From: Halanaerobium polyolivorans
GTDB lineage: Bacteria; Bacillota; Halanaerobiia; Halanaerobiales; Halanaerobiaceae
Direction: 5' to 3'
DNA length: 64,000 nt
NCBI RefSeq assembly: GCF_020711195.1
Contig: NZ_JAJFAT010000013.1
Span: 20,034 to 84,033, forward strand
The notes under the pieces are model-generated. The model was not told the DNA's origin, searched no databases, and worked only from the letters and a program-made list of their open reading frames with translations. Below, one piece after another: positions 9,560 through 17,753 of this stretch. Each line of letters opens with the position of its first letter. Position 1 is the first letter of the stretch. A program made the position numbers and the translations under genes.

Positions 9560-10590
9560 TAACCAAGCACACCTCCATTAGAATAAATCCTTTCTCCACG
9601 CTGTTTGATTTTTTCCAGTTCTTTATATCTCCAGCAGCGGACCTTATGTCCTTTAACAACCTCTTCTAAATCAGGTTCGACTTCATAACATTTTCCTTCT
9701 GCCAGAGGACAGCGGGTATTAAATTTACACCCATCTGGAAAATTCAATGGAGAGGGTACACTTCCCGGTATGGCTTCAAGTCGATCTACATCCCTATCTA
9801 GCTTGGGAATTGAATTCATCAAGCCCCAGGTATAAGGATGTTTAGGATCTTCAAATAAAGTATCTACATCTGTATATTCTATAACTTTACCGGCATACAT
9901 AACAGCAACCCGATCCGAAACTTCAGCAATAACACCTAAATCATGGGTTATCATCATTATGGCCATCCCATATTTTTCTTTCAAACTATTCATTAATTCT
10001 AAAATTTGAGCCTGAATTGTAACATCAAGGGCTGTTGTTGGTTCATCAGCAATTAATAATTGAGGATCACAGGATAATGCCATAGCGATCATCACTCTCT
10101 GCCTCATACCTCCAGAAAGCTGGTGGGGATATTCTTTAACCCTCTGTTCAGGTAAAGGAATCCCTACTTTTTTCAGCATTTCTACAGCCTGACGCATTGC
10201 CTCTTTACGCTTTACTTTTTTATGCAGCATAATCGCTTCTGCAATCTGATCTCCAATGGTATAAACAGGGTTTAATGAAGTCATAGGCTCCTGAAAAATC
10301 ATTGAAATATCATTACCTCTTATTTTGCGCATTTCTTTATTGCTTAATTTAGTTAGATCTTTATTTTTAAAATTAATTTCACCAGCCTCAATTTTACCTG
10401 GTGGTGATTCTACAAGTCTCATAATAGAAAGAGAGGTAACACTTTTACCACAGCCAGACTCACCTACAACACCAAGAGTCTCACCGGGATATATTTCAAA
10501 ATCAACTCCATCTACAGCCTTGACAACACCCTCTTCTGTATAAAAATAAGTTTTTAAATTTTTGACTTCTACAAGCTTTTCCTTACTCAA
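9559..10590 (-). CDS. oppD: Oligopeptide/dipeptide ABC transporter ATPase, OppD/DppD type
   Basis: Partner ATPase of OppF, 343 residues from the chosen start. Walker [10 protein letters not shown], signature [14 protein letters not shown], Walker [13 protein letters not shown], and a C-terminal cysteine region ([18 protein letters not shown]). The frame opens with a GTG at 10599 that overlaps the ribosome site AGGTGG; the TTG at 10590 is better spaced and gives an N-terminus [16 protein letters not shown] that matches family starts. First gene of a two-gene unit lying between terminators at 10625-10663 and 8506-8540. Confidence 0.92.
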   Translation of the reverse strand: MSKEKLVEVKNLKTYFYTEEGVVKAVDGVDFEIYPGETLGVVGESGCGKSVTSLSIMRLVESPPGKIEAGEINFKNKDLTKLSNKEMRKIRGNDISMIFQEPMTSLNPVYTIGDQIAEAIMLHKKVKRKEAMRQAVEMLKKVGIPLPEQRVKEYPHQLSGGMRQRVMIAMALSCDPQLLIADEPTTALDVTIQAQILELMNSLKEKYGMAIMMITHDLGVIAEVSDRVAVMYAGKVIEYTDVDTLFEDPKHPYTWGLMNSIPKLDRDVDRLEAIPGSVPSPLNFPDGCKFNTRCPLAEGKCYEVEPDLEEVVKGHKVRCWRYKELEKIKQRGERIYSNGGVLG

Positions 10591-10624
10591 AAATTCCACC
10601 TACCCTATATAATATTATATTTAT

Positions 10625-10663
10625 AAAAAATAAGTCCGCTAATAAATATCCGGATTATTTTTT
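10625..10663 (-). terminator. Bidirectional-looking terminator after the transglycosylase gene
   Basis: AAAAAATAA and TCCG pair with CGGA and TTATTTTTT around a 12-base loop. On the minus strand it ends the coaE-slt transcript just before oppD. Confidence 0.8.
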
Positions 10664-10749
10664 GAATTATCGAATTAAACTAATTATATAAATTATCACT
10701 AAACTAAATTATATCTTTAATTTAGTAAAAAATCAAATTAGAGCCTTGA

Positions 10750-11328
10750 CTAATAATTAATAAAAATATTGCTATTTTGATAATAATCTCTGGTTGAAAG
10801 TACTCTTCTCACATATTTATCTGTTTCTGCAAAAGGAATCTCATAATCCTCTATTTCTCCCTGCCAGCCACTTCGCATCCATCTTCTAACAGTATTTTGG
10901 CCTGCATTATAAGCAGCAAGGCTTTTAACCAAATGACCGTCATGCTTCTCATAAAGGTAGGCAAAATACCAGCTGCCTAATTTAATATTTGTTTCTGGAT
11001 CAAATAAATCCTCAAGCTCAAAATCATCTACTCCTATTTCCTCGGCTATCCAGGCTCCAGTTGCAGGCATAATCTGCATTAATCCTAAAGCACCTCGAAA
11101 AGATTCTGAGCTTTGATCAAATCTACTTTCAACATATATTATTGCTGCAAGCAATTCTGCTTCAATAGCATTTTTTTCTGCATATTTTAGAATATAATTC
11201 TCATATTGAATAACCTCAAATGATCTTCTTAACTGCCAAAAATCTAAATCTGCAGAATAGATTAGAAATAAGGTGATTATTAAAATAATTAAAGCAGCTG
11301 CTTTTAAAATATTTTTCTTTGCCAACAA
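10750..11328 (-). CDS. Lytic transglycosylase (SLT domain)
   Basis: Cleaves the glycan strand of peptidoglycan, forming 1,6-anhydromuramic ends. 192 residues: an N-terminal membrane anchor (about residues 8-26) followed by one SLT domain. Motifs seen: catalytic Glu in YVESRFD, GLMQIMP, and AYNAG near the C-terminus. The start is the first of two TTG codons at 11328 with GGAGG 7 bases upstream. It follows the CoaE fusion by 30 bases and probably shares its transcript. Membrane-anchored, active outside the cytoplasmic membrane. Confidence 0.92.
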   Translation of the reverse strand: MLAKKNILKAAALIILIITLFLIYSADLDFWQLRRSFEVIQYENYILKYAEKNAIEAELLAAIIYVESRFDQSSESFRGALGLMQIMPATGAWIAEEIGVDDFELEDLFDPETNIKLGSWYFAYLYEKHDGHLVKSLAAYNAGQNTVRRWMRSGWQGEIEDYEIPFAETDKYVRRVLSTRDYYQNSNIFINY

Positions 11329-11358
11329 TTCTTTTCCTCCCTAACTTAAGGCTCAATC

Positions 11359-12336
11359 TTAATTGCTCTTTTTTCCTAAAACATGGATTACCATTTCTGC
11401 AGTGGCCAGGTTTGTAGCTAAGGGTGTTTCATGAACATCACAGAGCCTTAAAAGAGCAGTTACATCTGGTTCATGAGGTTGAGCTGTTAAAGGGTCTCTC
11501 AAAAAAATTACACCATTTAATCTTCCTTTAGCAATTTCAGCTCCGATCATCTGGTCTCCACCAAGTGGTCCAGAAGCCATTCTTTCCACCTCTAATCCAG
11601 TTGCTTCTCTGATTCTTTTTCCGGTTGTCCCGGTTGCAATCAAACGCATTTTACTGAGTATCTTTTTATGCCGCCTGGCAAAATTAATCATGGCTTCTTT
11701 TTTGGCATCATGAGCAATTAAGGCAATCCTCATGAACTCTCCATCAACTATTTTTAAAATTTCTTGCCAGTGAGAATCTAATTTTTCTTTTAATTCTTCT
11801 CTTGTCCCATTATTTTTTATCACCAGATCAGCCTTCTCTTCTTTTTCTGCTAAGGGTATTTGAGATTCTATTCTTTTTTTGGCTTCCTCTTTATTAAGCT
11901 TATCTCTATTTTTTAACCTTTTTATCTGTTCCTTTTTGGATGCAGATATAACCCAATTTTGATCACAAAAATGATTTAAACCAACTTCAAATAATAAGGG
12001 AGCCATAAAAATAACAATTTTATTATCTTCTAAATAATAAAAGGCTTTTTCTTTCATTTCATAAATGATTAAAGGGTGAAGCAGTGATTCTAATTTCTTT
12101 CTCTGATTGGGCTCAGAGAAAATTAAATCAGCCAGTTTTTTTCTGTTCAGCTCTCCATCTTCCTGCAAAAATTCTTCACCAAATTCATTGACAACCAACT
12201 GCCAGCCTTTTTCACCTTTTTTTGTTAATTGGTGTGATATTTTATCTGCATCAATAACCACAGCACCTTTAGCTGCAAGGTATTCAGCTGCAGTTGATTT
12301 TCCAGTTGCAATACCTCCTGTCAAACCTATAATCAT
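11359..12336 (-). CDS. Fused dephospho-CoA kinase - methylglyoxal synthase
   Basis: One uninterrupted 325-residue frame with two enzymes. Residues 1-200 are CoaE, which phosphorylates dephospho-CoA in the last step of CoA synthesis: P-loop [12 protein letters not shown], the DADKISHQL segment, and LLFEVGL. Residues 202-325 are a complete MgsA, which turns dihydroxyacetone phosphate into methylglyoxal: AHDAKK, the phosphate loop GTTGKRI, catalytic Asp in [11 protein letters not shown], and His/Asp in PHEPDV. The MgsA part starts with a Met (ATG at 11733) preceded by GGAG in the mRNA, so free MgsA may also be made. The CoaE start at 12336 has AGGAGGG. Domain identities are secure; whether both act as one chain is inference. 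Confidence 0.93.
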   Translation of the reverse strand: MIIGLTGGIATGKSTAAEYLAAKGAVVIDADKISHQLTKKGEKGWQLVVNEFGEEFLQEDGELNRKKLADLIFSEPNQRKKLESLLHPLIIYEMKEKAFYYLEDNKIVIFMAPLLFEVGLNHFCDQNWVISASKKEQIKRLKNRDKLNKEEAKKRIESQIPLAEKEEKADLVIKNNGTREELKEKLDSHWQEILKIVDGEFMRIALIAHDAKKEAMINFARRHKKILSKMRLIATGTTGKRIREATGLEVERMASGPLGGDQMIGAEIAKGRLNGVIFLRDPLTAQPHEPDVTALLRLCDVHETPLATNLATAEMVIHVLGKKSN

Positions 12337-12351
12337 TTAAAATCCCTCCTG

Positions 12352-12361
12352 CTTTAGCTAA
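12352..12361. repeat. Target-site duplication, left copy
   Basis: CTTTAGCTAA immediately outside the left end of the insertion sequence; identical to the right copy at 14251-14260. This is the old mutM-coaE junction sequence. Confidence 0.9.
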
Positions 12362-12429
12362 GTACTGTCAAATCTTTTTGAACATTTTTCCGTCTAAACC
12401 TTGTTATATCAACAATCTATCTTTAAAAC

Positions 12430-12458
12430 TTGCCAACCTCCCTTTTTCAAGGTATATT
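12430..12458 (+). promoter_or_regulatory. Promoter for the transposase
   Basis: TTGCCA at 12430-12435 and TATATT at 12453-12458 with 17-bp spacing, 60 bases before the TTG start. Confidence 0.6.
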
Positions 12459-12517
12459 TAGAGTAAAATCAACTACGTTTTAACTAAACTATCTAGAAAA
12501 AAAGGAGGCGGCAAACT

Positions 12518-13969
12518 TTGAAAACAATTATTATTTCTCTCTTGCTTTATATTCAAATCCAGTGGCAGTTAATTAATTATCTGATGGTCTTAGTCGTTGG
12601 TAAAAATATTAATCTAAAAGACAAGATAAAAACTCCACCTGTTAATCAAATTTATGCTCAAATGCAGATTGATTCTTTCCCTAAACTTGAAACTATTGAA
12701 TTACTTGATTACAAAAAACTTCTGGCTGAACATCTGTATAAAAATGGTCAGAAACTCAAACCTGTTAAAAGGCGTAAAAATTCTAAAAACAAAGTTCCCA
12801 ACACTATCACCTGTCCCTATTGTGGGGCACCCCACATTTATCTCTACGATAACAATGGTGGTAAAGGTCAGTTTCTCTGTAAAGTCTGTTCTGAAACCTT
12901 TAACTACAAAATTATCTATTCTAAAGCCATCAAGCGTAAATGCCCTTTCTGTGATCATACTTTAGCTAAAATTAAAGAACGTAAAGAGTTTGATATCTAC
13001 AAATGCAAAAACGATGACTGCGCCTATTACAAAGTTAATCTTTCTTTATTGACTAAGGATGATAAAAAGAGCTTTGAAAAAGCTCCATTTTTATTTAAAG
13101 TCCGTTACATCTACAGAGAGTTTAAATACGACTTTAAACCACTGAGTAATGATAACTTAGAAAGCAATTTACCTGCTGTTGATATATCTAAAATTCACTG
13201 TTCTTCGCATACTCTTGGTTTGATTTTGACCTACCATATTAATTATGGGCTTTCTTCCAGGAAAACCGCAGCTATTATGATGGATATCCATCAACTTAAG
13301 ATTTCTCACCAGACAGTACTAAATTATGCCGATGCTGTCAGTTCTCTTATCAAGCCTTTTGTTGATGATTATCCTTATGAGCTTTCTAATTCCTACTGTG
13401 GTGATGAAACATATCTTAAAGTTAAGGGCAAATGGCAGTATCTTTTCTTTTTCTTTGATTCTGTTAAAAAGATCATCCTCTCTTACAGGCTCTCTCCTCA
13501 CAGGGATACTCTCTCTGCCATTAAAGCACTGAATGATGTCCTCTTAAAGATTAAGAATTTACCTGATAACCTGGCCTTTATTGTTGATGGTAATCCTATC
13601 TATTTGTTGGCTCAACATTATTTTGCTCAGCATGGAATCCATTTCGATATCCATCAGGTTATTGGTCTTACTAATGAGGACCCGATATCCACAGAATACA
13701 GGCCTTTAAAAGAGATTGTCGAAAGACTAAACAGAACTTTCAAGCGCAGTTACAAGACAACTACTGGTTTTAAATCTTCAGCTGGATCTATTGCTTTTAT
13801 CAATCTATTTGTCGCTTATTTTAACTTTTTAAGACCACATTCAGCTTTAGAAAAAAAGGTACCTGTACTTATTCCAGAGCTTGATGCTCAGCCTCATATG
13901 CCAGCTCGCTGGGGTAAATTGATTGAGCTTGCCCAGGAACATATTATTATCCTGCAGCAGTCTGCTTAA
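12518..13969 (+). CDS. DDE transposase with N-terminal zinc ribbons (IS6/IS240-like catalytic core)
   Basis: Cuts and joins the ends of the surrounding insertion sequence; 483 residues. Residues 97-165 hold two zinc-ribbon-like motifs (CPYC...CKVC, then CPFC...CKNDDC). The catalytic part, about 290-440, resembles the IS6/IS240 DDE domain: first Asp in CGDETYLKVKGKW, second Asp in FIVDGNPIY, and Glu in EIVERLNRTFKR. This is longer than typical IS6 transposases (about 230), and a 10-bp duplication is not the usual 8 bp of IS6, so the family assignment is open. The start is TTG at 12518 behind AAAGGAGGCGG. Frame intact. Confidence 0.9.
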   Translation: MKTIIISLLLYIQIQWQLINYLMVLVVGKNINLKDKIKTPPVNQIYAQMQIDSFPKLETIELLDYKKLLAEHLYKNGQKLKPVKRRKNSKNKVPNTITCPYCGAPHIYLYDNNGGKGQFLCKVCSETFNYKIIYSKAIKRKCPFCDHTLAKIKERKEFDIYKCKNDDCAYYKVNLSLLTKDDKKSFEKAPFLFKVRYIYREFKYDFKPLSNDNLESNLPAVDISKIHCSSHTLGLILTYHINYGLSSRKTAAIMMDIHQLKISHQTVLNYADAVSSLIKPFVDDYPYELSNSYCGDETYLKVKGKWQYLFFFFDSVKKIILSYRLSPHRDTLSAIKALNDVLLKIKNLPDNLAFIVDGNPIYLLAQHYFAQHGIHFDIHQVIGLTNEDPISTEYRPLKEIVERLNRTFKRSYKTTTGFKSSAGSIAFINLFVAYFNFLRPHSALEKKVPVLIPELDAQPHMPARWGKLIELAQEHIIILQQSA

Positions 13970-14250
13970 CCTTTATATTCTTTTAGCAGAGCCTGAGGCA
14001 GCTAAAAGCTATTTAAAAGCATTGACGAAGCGAACCCTTTACAAACCGAACCAGATAAATGCTAAAATCAATGGTTCGAGGGTTGGCTAGTTTCTCCTGC
14101 CTTTATATCCTTCCCCTTCACCCTCGGCAACCTTCAGCTAGTATTTAGCTGGTGTTTGTCAAGGGCAATGCGGTCATCCAACCATTAAAATTTACTCAAA
14201 ATTTAATTTCTAGCTTCAATATCACTTTTTCATAGATTTTTAGACAGTAC
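13970..14250 (+). other. Non-coding, strongly folded tail of the insertion sequence
   Basis: No open frame. Hairpins seen: CTTTTAGC/GCTAAAAG (13980-14008, inner GCCTGAGGC), CGAACC/GGTTCG (14047-14078) nested inside AACCCT/AGGGTT (14033-14084), and CAGCTA/TAGCTG (14135-14151). Alternative pairings exist: CGAGGG (14077) with CCCTCG (14121), and AATGGTT (14070) with AACCATT (14180). The tail could be regulatory DNA, a transposase-binding region or a structured RNA. Confidence 0.5.
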
Positions 14251-14260
14251 CTTTAGCTAA
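14251..14260. repeat. Target-site duplication, right copy
   Basis: CTTTAGCTAA directly after the right terminal repeat. It contains the stop codon of mutM (14257-14259). Confidence 0.9.
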
Positions 14261-15087
14261 TCCTGACATTTTGGACAATAATAACTGGCCCTTCCCCCGA
14301 TTTTTTTCTTTTTAATTTTACTGCCGCAGATATGACATGCTTCTCCTTGACGCTGATGCACCTTTAATTCTGCTTGAAAAGAACCTTTTTCTCCAAATGC
14401 ATTCACATAATCACTAAATGAAGTCCCACCATAGATGATTCCTTTTTCTAATATATCCCGCATATTAAAATAAATCTTTTCTTTTTCTTCTTCACTTAAG
14501 CTGTCAGCTTTACGCTCAGGCTCTATTCCCGATAAATAAAGTATCTCGTCAGCATAAATATTTCCAATACCTGCGATAAATTTCTGATTTAAAAGCAGAG
14601 ATTTGATTACTCCTCTGCGATTGGCAAATAATTTTTTGAAATCCTCCAGACTAAGCTGTTCACTTAAGGGCTCTGGACCCAGGTTTGCAAGCCCTCCAGC
14701 CTGTTCTGGCTTTTCCGGGTCGATCAAATAGATGCGACCAAATTTGCGGACATTATTAAAACGAATCTCCTGACCATCATCTAAGGTAAATATGACATGG
14801 GTATGTTTGTCTTTAAATTCTGCTGCTTCTTTAACTAGAAGTTTACCGGTCATCCTGAGATGGATAACAAGTATTTTATCAATATCTAAATTGATTAAGA
14901 TATATTTGCCTCTTCTGCTGATCGACTCTATTTTTGCCCCAATTAATCTCTTTTTAAGTTCATCAATAGAAATATCAGGGTAGCCGATTAAATTTTCTTC
15001 TCTTACTTCAAGCTCTGTTATCTTTTTATCTACTATTAAAGGCCTCAGCCCTTTAATTACGGTCTGCACTTCTGGCAATTCAGGCAT
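14257..15087 (-). CDS. mutM: Formamidopyrimidine-DNA glycosylase
   Basis: Removes oxidised purines such as 8-oxoguanine and nicks the abasic site. 276 residues from the chosen start. The ATG at 15087 is required because the catalytic nucleophile is Pro2 of MPELPEVQ; the longer open frame (to 15132) would bury it. The C-terminal zinc finger is intact (CHICG...CPKC), as are the H2TH-region residues FIAGIGNIYADEILY. It overlaps the end of polA by 8 bases and has GAGGTG upstream, so it is translationally coupled. The insertion sequence landed exactly at its stop codon without changing the protein. Confidence 0.96.
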   Translation of the reverse strand: MPELPEVQTVIKGLRPLIVDKKITELEVREENLIGYPDISIDELKKRLIGAKIESISRRGKYILINLDIDKILVIHLRMTGKLLVKEAAEFKDKHTHVIFTLDDGQEIRFNNVRKFGRIYLIDPEKPEQAGGLANLGPEPLSEQLSLEDFKKLFANRRGVIKSLLLNQKFIAGIGNIYADEILYLSGIEPERKADSLSEEEKEKIYFNMRDILEKGIIYGGTSFSDYVNAFGEKGSFQAELKVHQRQGEACHICGSKIKKKKIGGRASYYCPKCQD

Positions 15088-17722
15088 TAGATTCCACCTC
15101 ATAATCTTCTTTATCTCGCCAATTTTCAGCAATCTGTAGATCTACAAGTAGGGGAACATCCAAGTCAGCAGCAGCTTCCATTTTGTTTTTAATTAAAAGA
15201 GCTGCTTCTGCTAAATCTTCTTTTCTAACTTCAAATACCAGCTCATCATGTACCTGTAATAAAATATTGATAGCTAAATCTTCATTTTCTAGAGCAGCAT
15301 AAACATCTAACATGGATTTTTTCATTATATCAGCAGCTGTACCCTGAACCGGGGTATTAATCGCTGAGCGTTCTGCAAAAGAACGTCGATGGTAATTGCT
15401 GCTGTTGATCTCGGGTATATAGCGTTTTCTTCCATATAGGGTTTCTGCATAACCTTTTTTCTTAACTTTTTCGATGGTTTGATCCATATATTTTTTTACC
15501 CCGGAAAAACGCTCAAAATATTTATCTATATAATCCTGTGCTTCTTCAACTGGAATGTCAAGATCCTGGCTTAAACCATAAGCACTCATTCCATAAGCTA
15601 AACCAAAGTTGATTACTTTAGCATGTCTTCTCAGATTTGGTGAAACCTGTTCTGCCTCAACTTCAAAGATCTCACTCGCTGTTTCTGTATGAATATCTCT
15701 TCCCGAATTAAAAGCTTCCTTTAAGCGTTTGTCCCCACTTAAATGGGCAAAAACCCTTAATTCTATTTGGGAATAGTCTACTGCAAGCAAAAGCATATTT
15801 TCATCGGAAGGAATAAAGGCTTTTCTGATCTCTCTACCTTCTTCAGTTCTAATGGGAATATTCTGCAGATTGGGGTTTGTACTGCTTAATCTTCCTGTTG
15901 CGGTAACCATCTGATTAAAAGAAGTATGGATTTTACCAGTTTCTGAATTGATCAAAGGAGGTAGTGAGTCTATATAGGTTGATTTTAATTTTGCCAGTTC
16001 TCGGTATTCTGAAATCAAAGGTATGAGAGGATGTTTACCCTCTAATTTTTCTAATACACTGGCATTAGTAGAATAACCGGTTTTAGTTCTCTTTATAACT
16101 GGAAGCCCCAGTTTTTCAAATAAGATTTCTCCTAATTGTTTTGGTGAGTTTAAATTAAACTCCTCATCTACCATTTCATGAGCTTTTTTGGTTATTATAT
16201 CTAATCTTTTCTCCAATTTATCAGATAATTTTTCCAGCCAATCTTTATCAATTTTCACCCCATTATATTCCATTCTGGCCAGTACTTTAATTAAAGGCAG
16301 TTCCATATTTTTAAATAGATCATATAAATTATCATTTTTAAGTTTTTTAATTAATTTATCTTTCAGTTTAAATAATTTGCTCGTTTCTAATGCAAGTATT
16401 TGCTCCTGATCAAATTCCTGCATCCCAAGTTCTAATTCTCTGCTGTAAACCTCCTCTAATTCTGGTAAAGTCTCAGAAGGCTGTAACAAATAATAAGCTA
16501 GTAGTGGTTCAAAAGCTATTGCTTTAACTTCTATTCCTTCACACAGCAGAGCAAGTGAAGATTCTTTAGCATTGATAAATAGCTTTGCTATTTTTTCCGA
16601 CTCTAAGACCTCTTTTAGAACAGAGGCAATATTATCAGCTTCAACTTTATATGAATATACATTATTGTCCTCAAAAGCATAGATAATTTCTCTTATCTTA
16701 CCATTTCTAGCACAGCTATCTTCAGCAATCTTTAAAGAAAGGGCTATTTCTCCCTTTTCTAACGCTTTCTGCTTTAATTCAGATAACTCCTTTTCTCCCA
16801 CAGCTATAAAATTGATATTCTCAGGTTGAAGTTCTTTTTTATATTCAAATCTATCAAGCAGGCTGCTAAAACCAAGCTTTTTGAAATGCTCCACAACTTC
16901 TCCATCATCATAGAGATCGATTCTGCATTTATCAAAATCTAAGTCAACTGCCACATCTCTTTTGATTTTAGCCAAACGATAACTCATTTTAGCCTGATCG
17001 CTAAATTTTCTTAGGTTTTCTTTTCTTTTTTTACCAGAAACCTGATCAATATTATTTAATATCTCATCAATAGAATCAAATTGTTTTAATAGTTTAATTG
17101 CGGTTTTTTCTCCTATTCCAGGCACACCGGGTATGTTATCAGAACTATCCCCCATCAGACCCTTCATGTCGATTAATTTTTCAGGAGGGAGTTCATATTT
17201 ATCAAGTATTTTCTCCAGATCATAAATTACGAGATCAGAAAGTCCTTTTCTGGTATACATCACTTTTACATTTTCTGAAACCAACTGCAGAGCATCTCTA
17301 TCACCGGTAATTATATAGACATCATAATCCTGAGCTGATGCCTGTTTTGATAATGTCCCCAACAAATCATCTGCTTCATAACCTTCTTGAGCAATAATTG
17401 GGATTTCTAGTTTTGCTAAGGTCTGCTGCAGCATCGGTATTTGAGGAACAAGCTCTTCCGGCATCTTTTTGCGATTCGCCTTATATTCCTCATATTCTTC
17501 ATGTCTAAAAGTTGGAGCTTTTTTATCAAAAGTTACAACCATTCGATCTGGATTCCATTCATCGGTAAGACTAAAAAGCATTCTGATAAAACCAAAAACC
17601 GCATTAGTATATTGCCCCTCATCATTTGTTAAAAGAGGTAATGCATAAAATGCTCGGTGGGTAATACTATGTCCATCTAAAAGAAAAAGAGTTTTTTTAT
17701 CTTTTTTTTGATCATTTGTCAA
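15080..17722 (-). CDS. polA: DNA polymerase I
   Basis: Repair and Okazaki-fragment polymerase, 880 residues. Domain order: 5'-3' exonuclease (about 1-290, with EADDLLGTL and GDSSDNIPGVPGIGEKTA), a 3'-5' exonuclease-like middle (about 300-470), and the polymerase (about 480-875) with motif A VDYSQIELRV, motif B RRHAKVINFGLAYG and motif C VHDELVFE. The proofreading acidic residues (DxE and the later Asp) are not seen in the middle domain, so proofreading is probably lost, as in Taq and Bst enzymes. Start is TTG at 17722 behind GGGAGA. It follows a PhoPR-like pair by 31 bases, the same order as in Bacillus. Confidence 0.96.
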   Translation of the reverse strand: MTNDQKKDKKTLFLLDGHSITHRAFYALPLLTNDEGQYTNAVFGFIRMLFSLTDEWNPDRMVVTFDKKAPTFRHEEYEEYKANRKKMPEELVPQIPMLQQTLAKLEIPIIAQEGYEADDLLGTLSKQASAQDYDVYIITGDRDALQLVSENVKVMYTRKGLSDLVIYDLEKILDKYELPPEKLIDMKGLMGDSSDNIPGVPGIGEKTAIKLLKQFDSIDEILNNIDQVSGKKRKENLRKFSDQAKMSYRLAKIKRDVAVDLDFDKCRIDLYDDGEVVEHFKKLGFSSLLDRFEYKKELQPENINFIAVGEKELSELKQKALEKGEIALSLKIAEDSCARNGKIREIIYAFEDNNVYSYKVEADNIASVLKEVLESEKIAKLFINAKESSLALLCEGIEVKAIAFEPLLAYYLLQPSETLPELEEVYSRELELGMQEFDQEQILALETSKLFKLKDKLIKKLKNDNLYDLFKNMELPLIKVLARMEYNGVKIDKDWLEKLSDKLEKRLDIITKKAHEMVDEEFNLNSPKQLGEILFEKLGLPVIKRTKTGYSTNASVLEKLEGKHPLIPLISEYRELAKLKSTYIDSLPPLINSETGKIHTSFNQMVTATGRLSSTNPNLQNIPIRTEEGREIRKAFIPSDENMLLLAVDYSQIELRVFAHLSGDKRLKEAFNSGRDIHTETASEIFEVEAEQVSPNLRRHAKVINFGLAYGMSAYGLSQDLDIPVEEAQDYIDKYFERFSGVKKYMDQTIEKVKKKGYAETLYGRKRYIPEINSSNYHRRSFAERSAINTPVQGTAADIMKKSMLDVYAALENEDLAINILLQVHDELVFEVRKEDLAEAALLIKNKMEAAADLDVPLLVDLQIAENWRDKEDYEVESNA

Positions 17723-17753
17723 AACAAATCATCTCCCATTATTATTCTCTATC

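Larger units (their letters stand above)
12362..14250 (+). mobile_element. Insertion sequence, 1889 bp, with terminal GTACTGTC repeats and 10-bp target duplication
   Basis: The ends are inverted: GTACTGTC at 12362 and its complement GACAGTAC at 14243-14250, with weaker similarity for about 20 bases further in. The identical flanks CTTTAGCTAA on both sides mark a 10-bp target duplication. It holds one transposase gene on the plus strand and a 281-base non-coding tail. It lies between mutM and coaE, genes that are adjacent or near each other in the Bacillus phoP-phoR-polA-mutM-coaE order, and it points against them. Intact ends, intact gene and perfect duplication suggest a recent insertion. 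Confidence 0.92.

Noticed and set aside
12701..12958. 85-residue minus-strand frame inside the transposase
   Set aside because: Antisense shadow of the transposase; no ribosome site and no protein-like motifs.
14047..14090. GGTTCGAGGG resembling a tRNA T-arm in the insertion sequence tail
   Set aside because: No acceptor, D or anticodon arms could be built around it.
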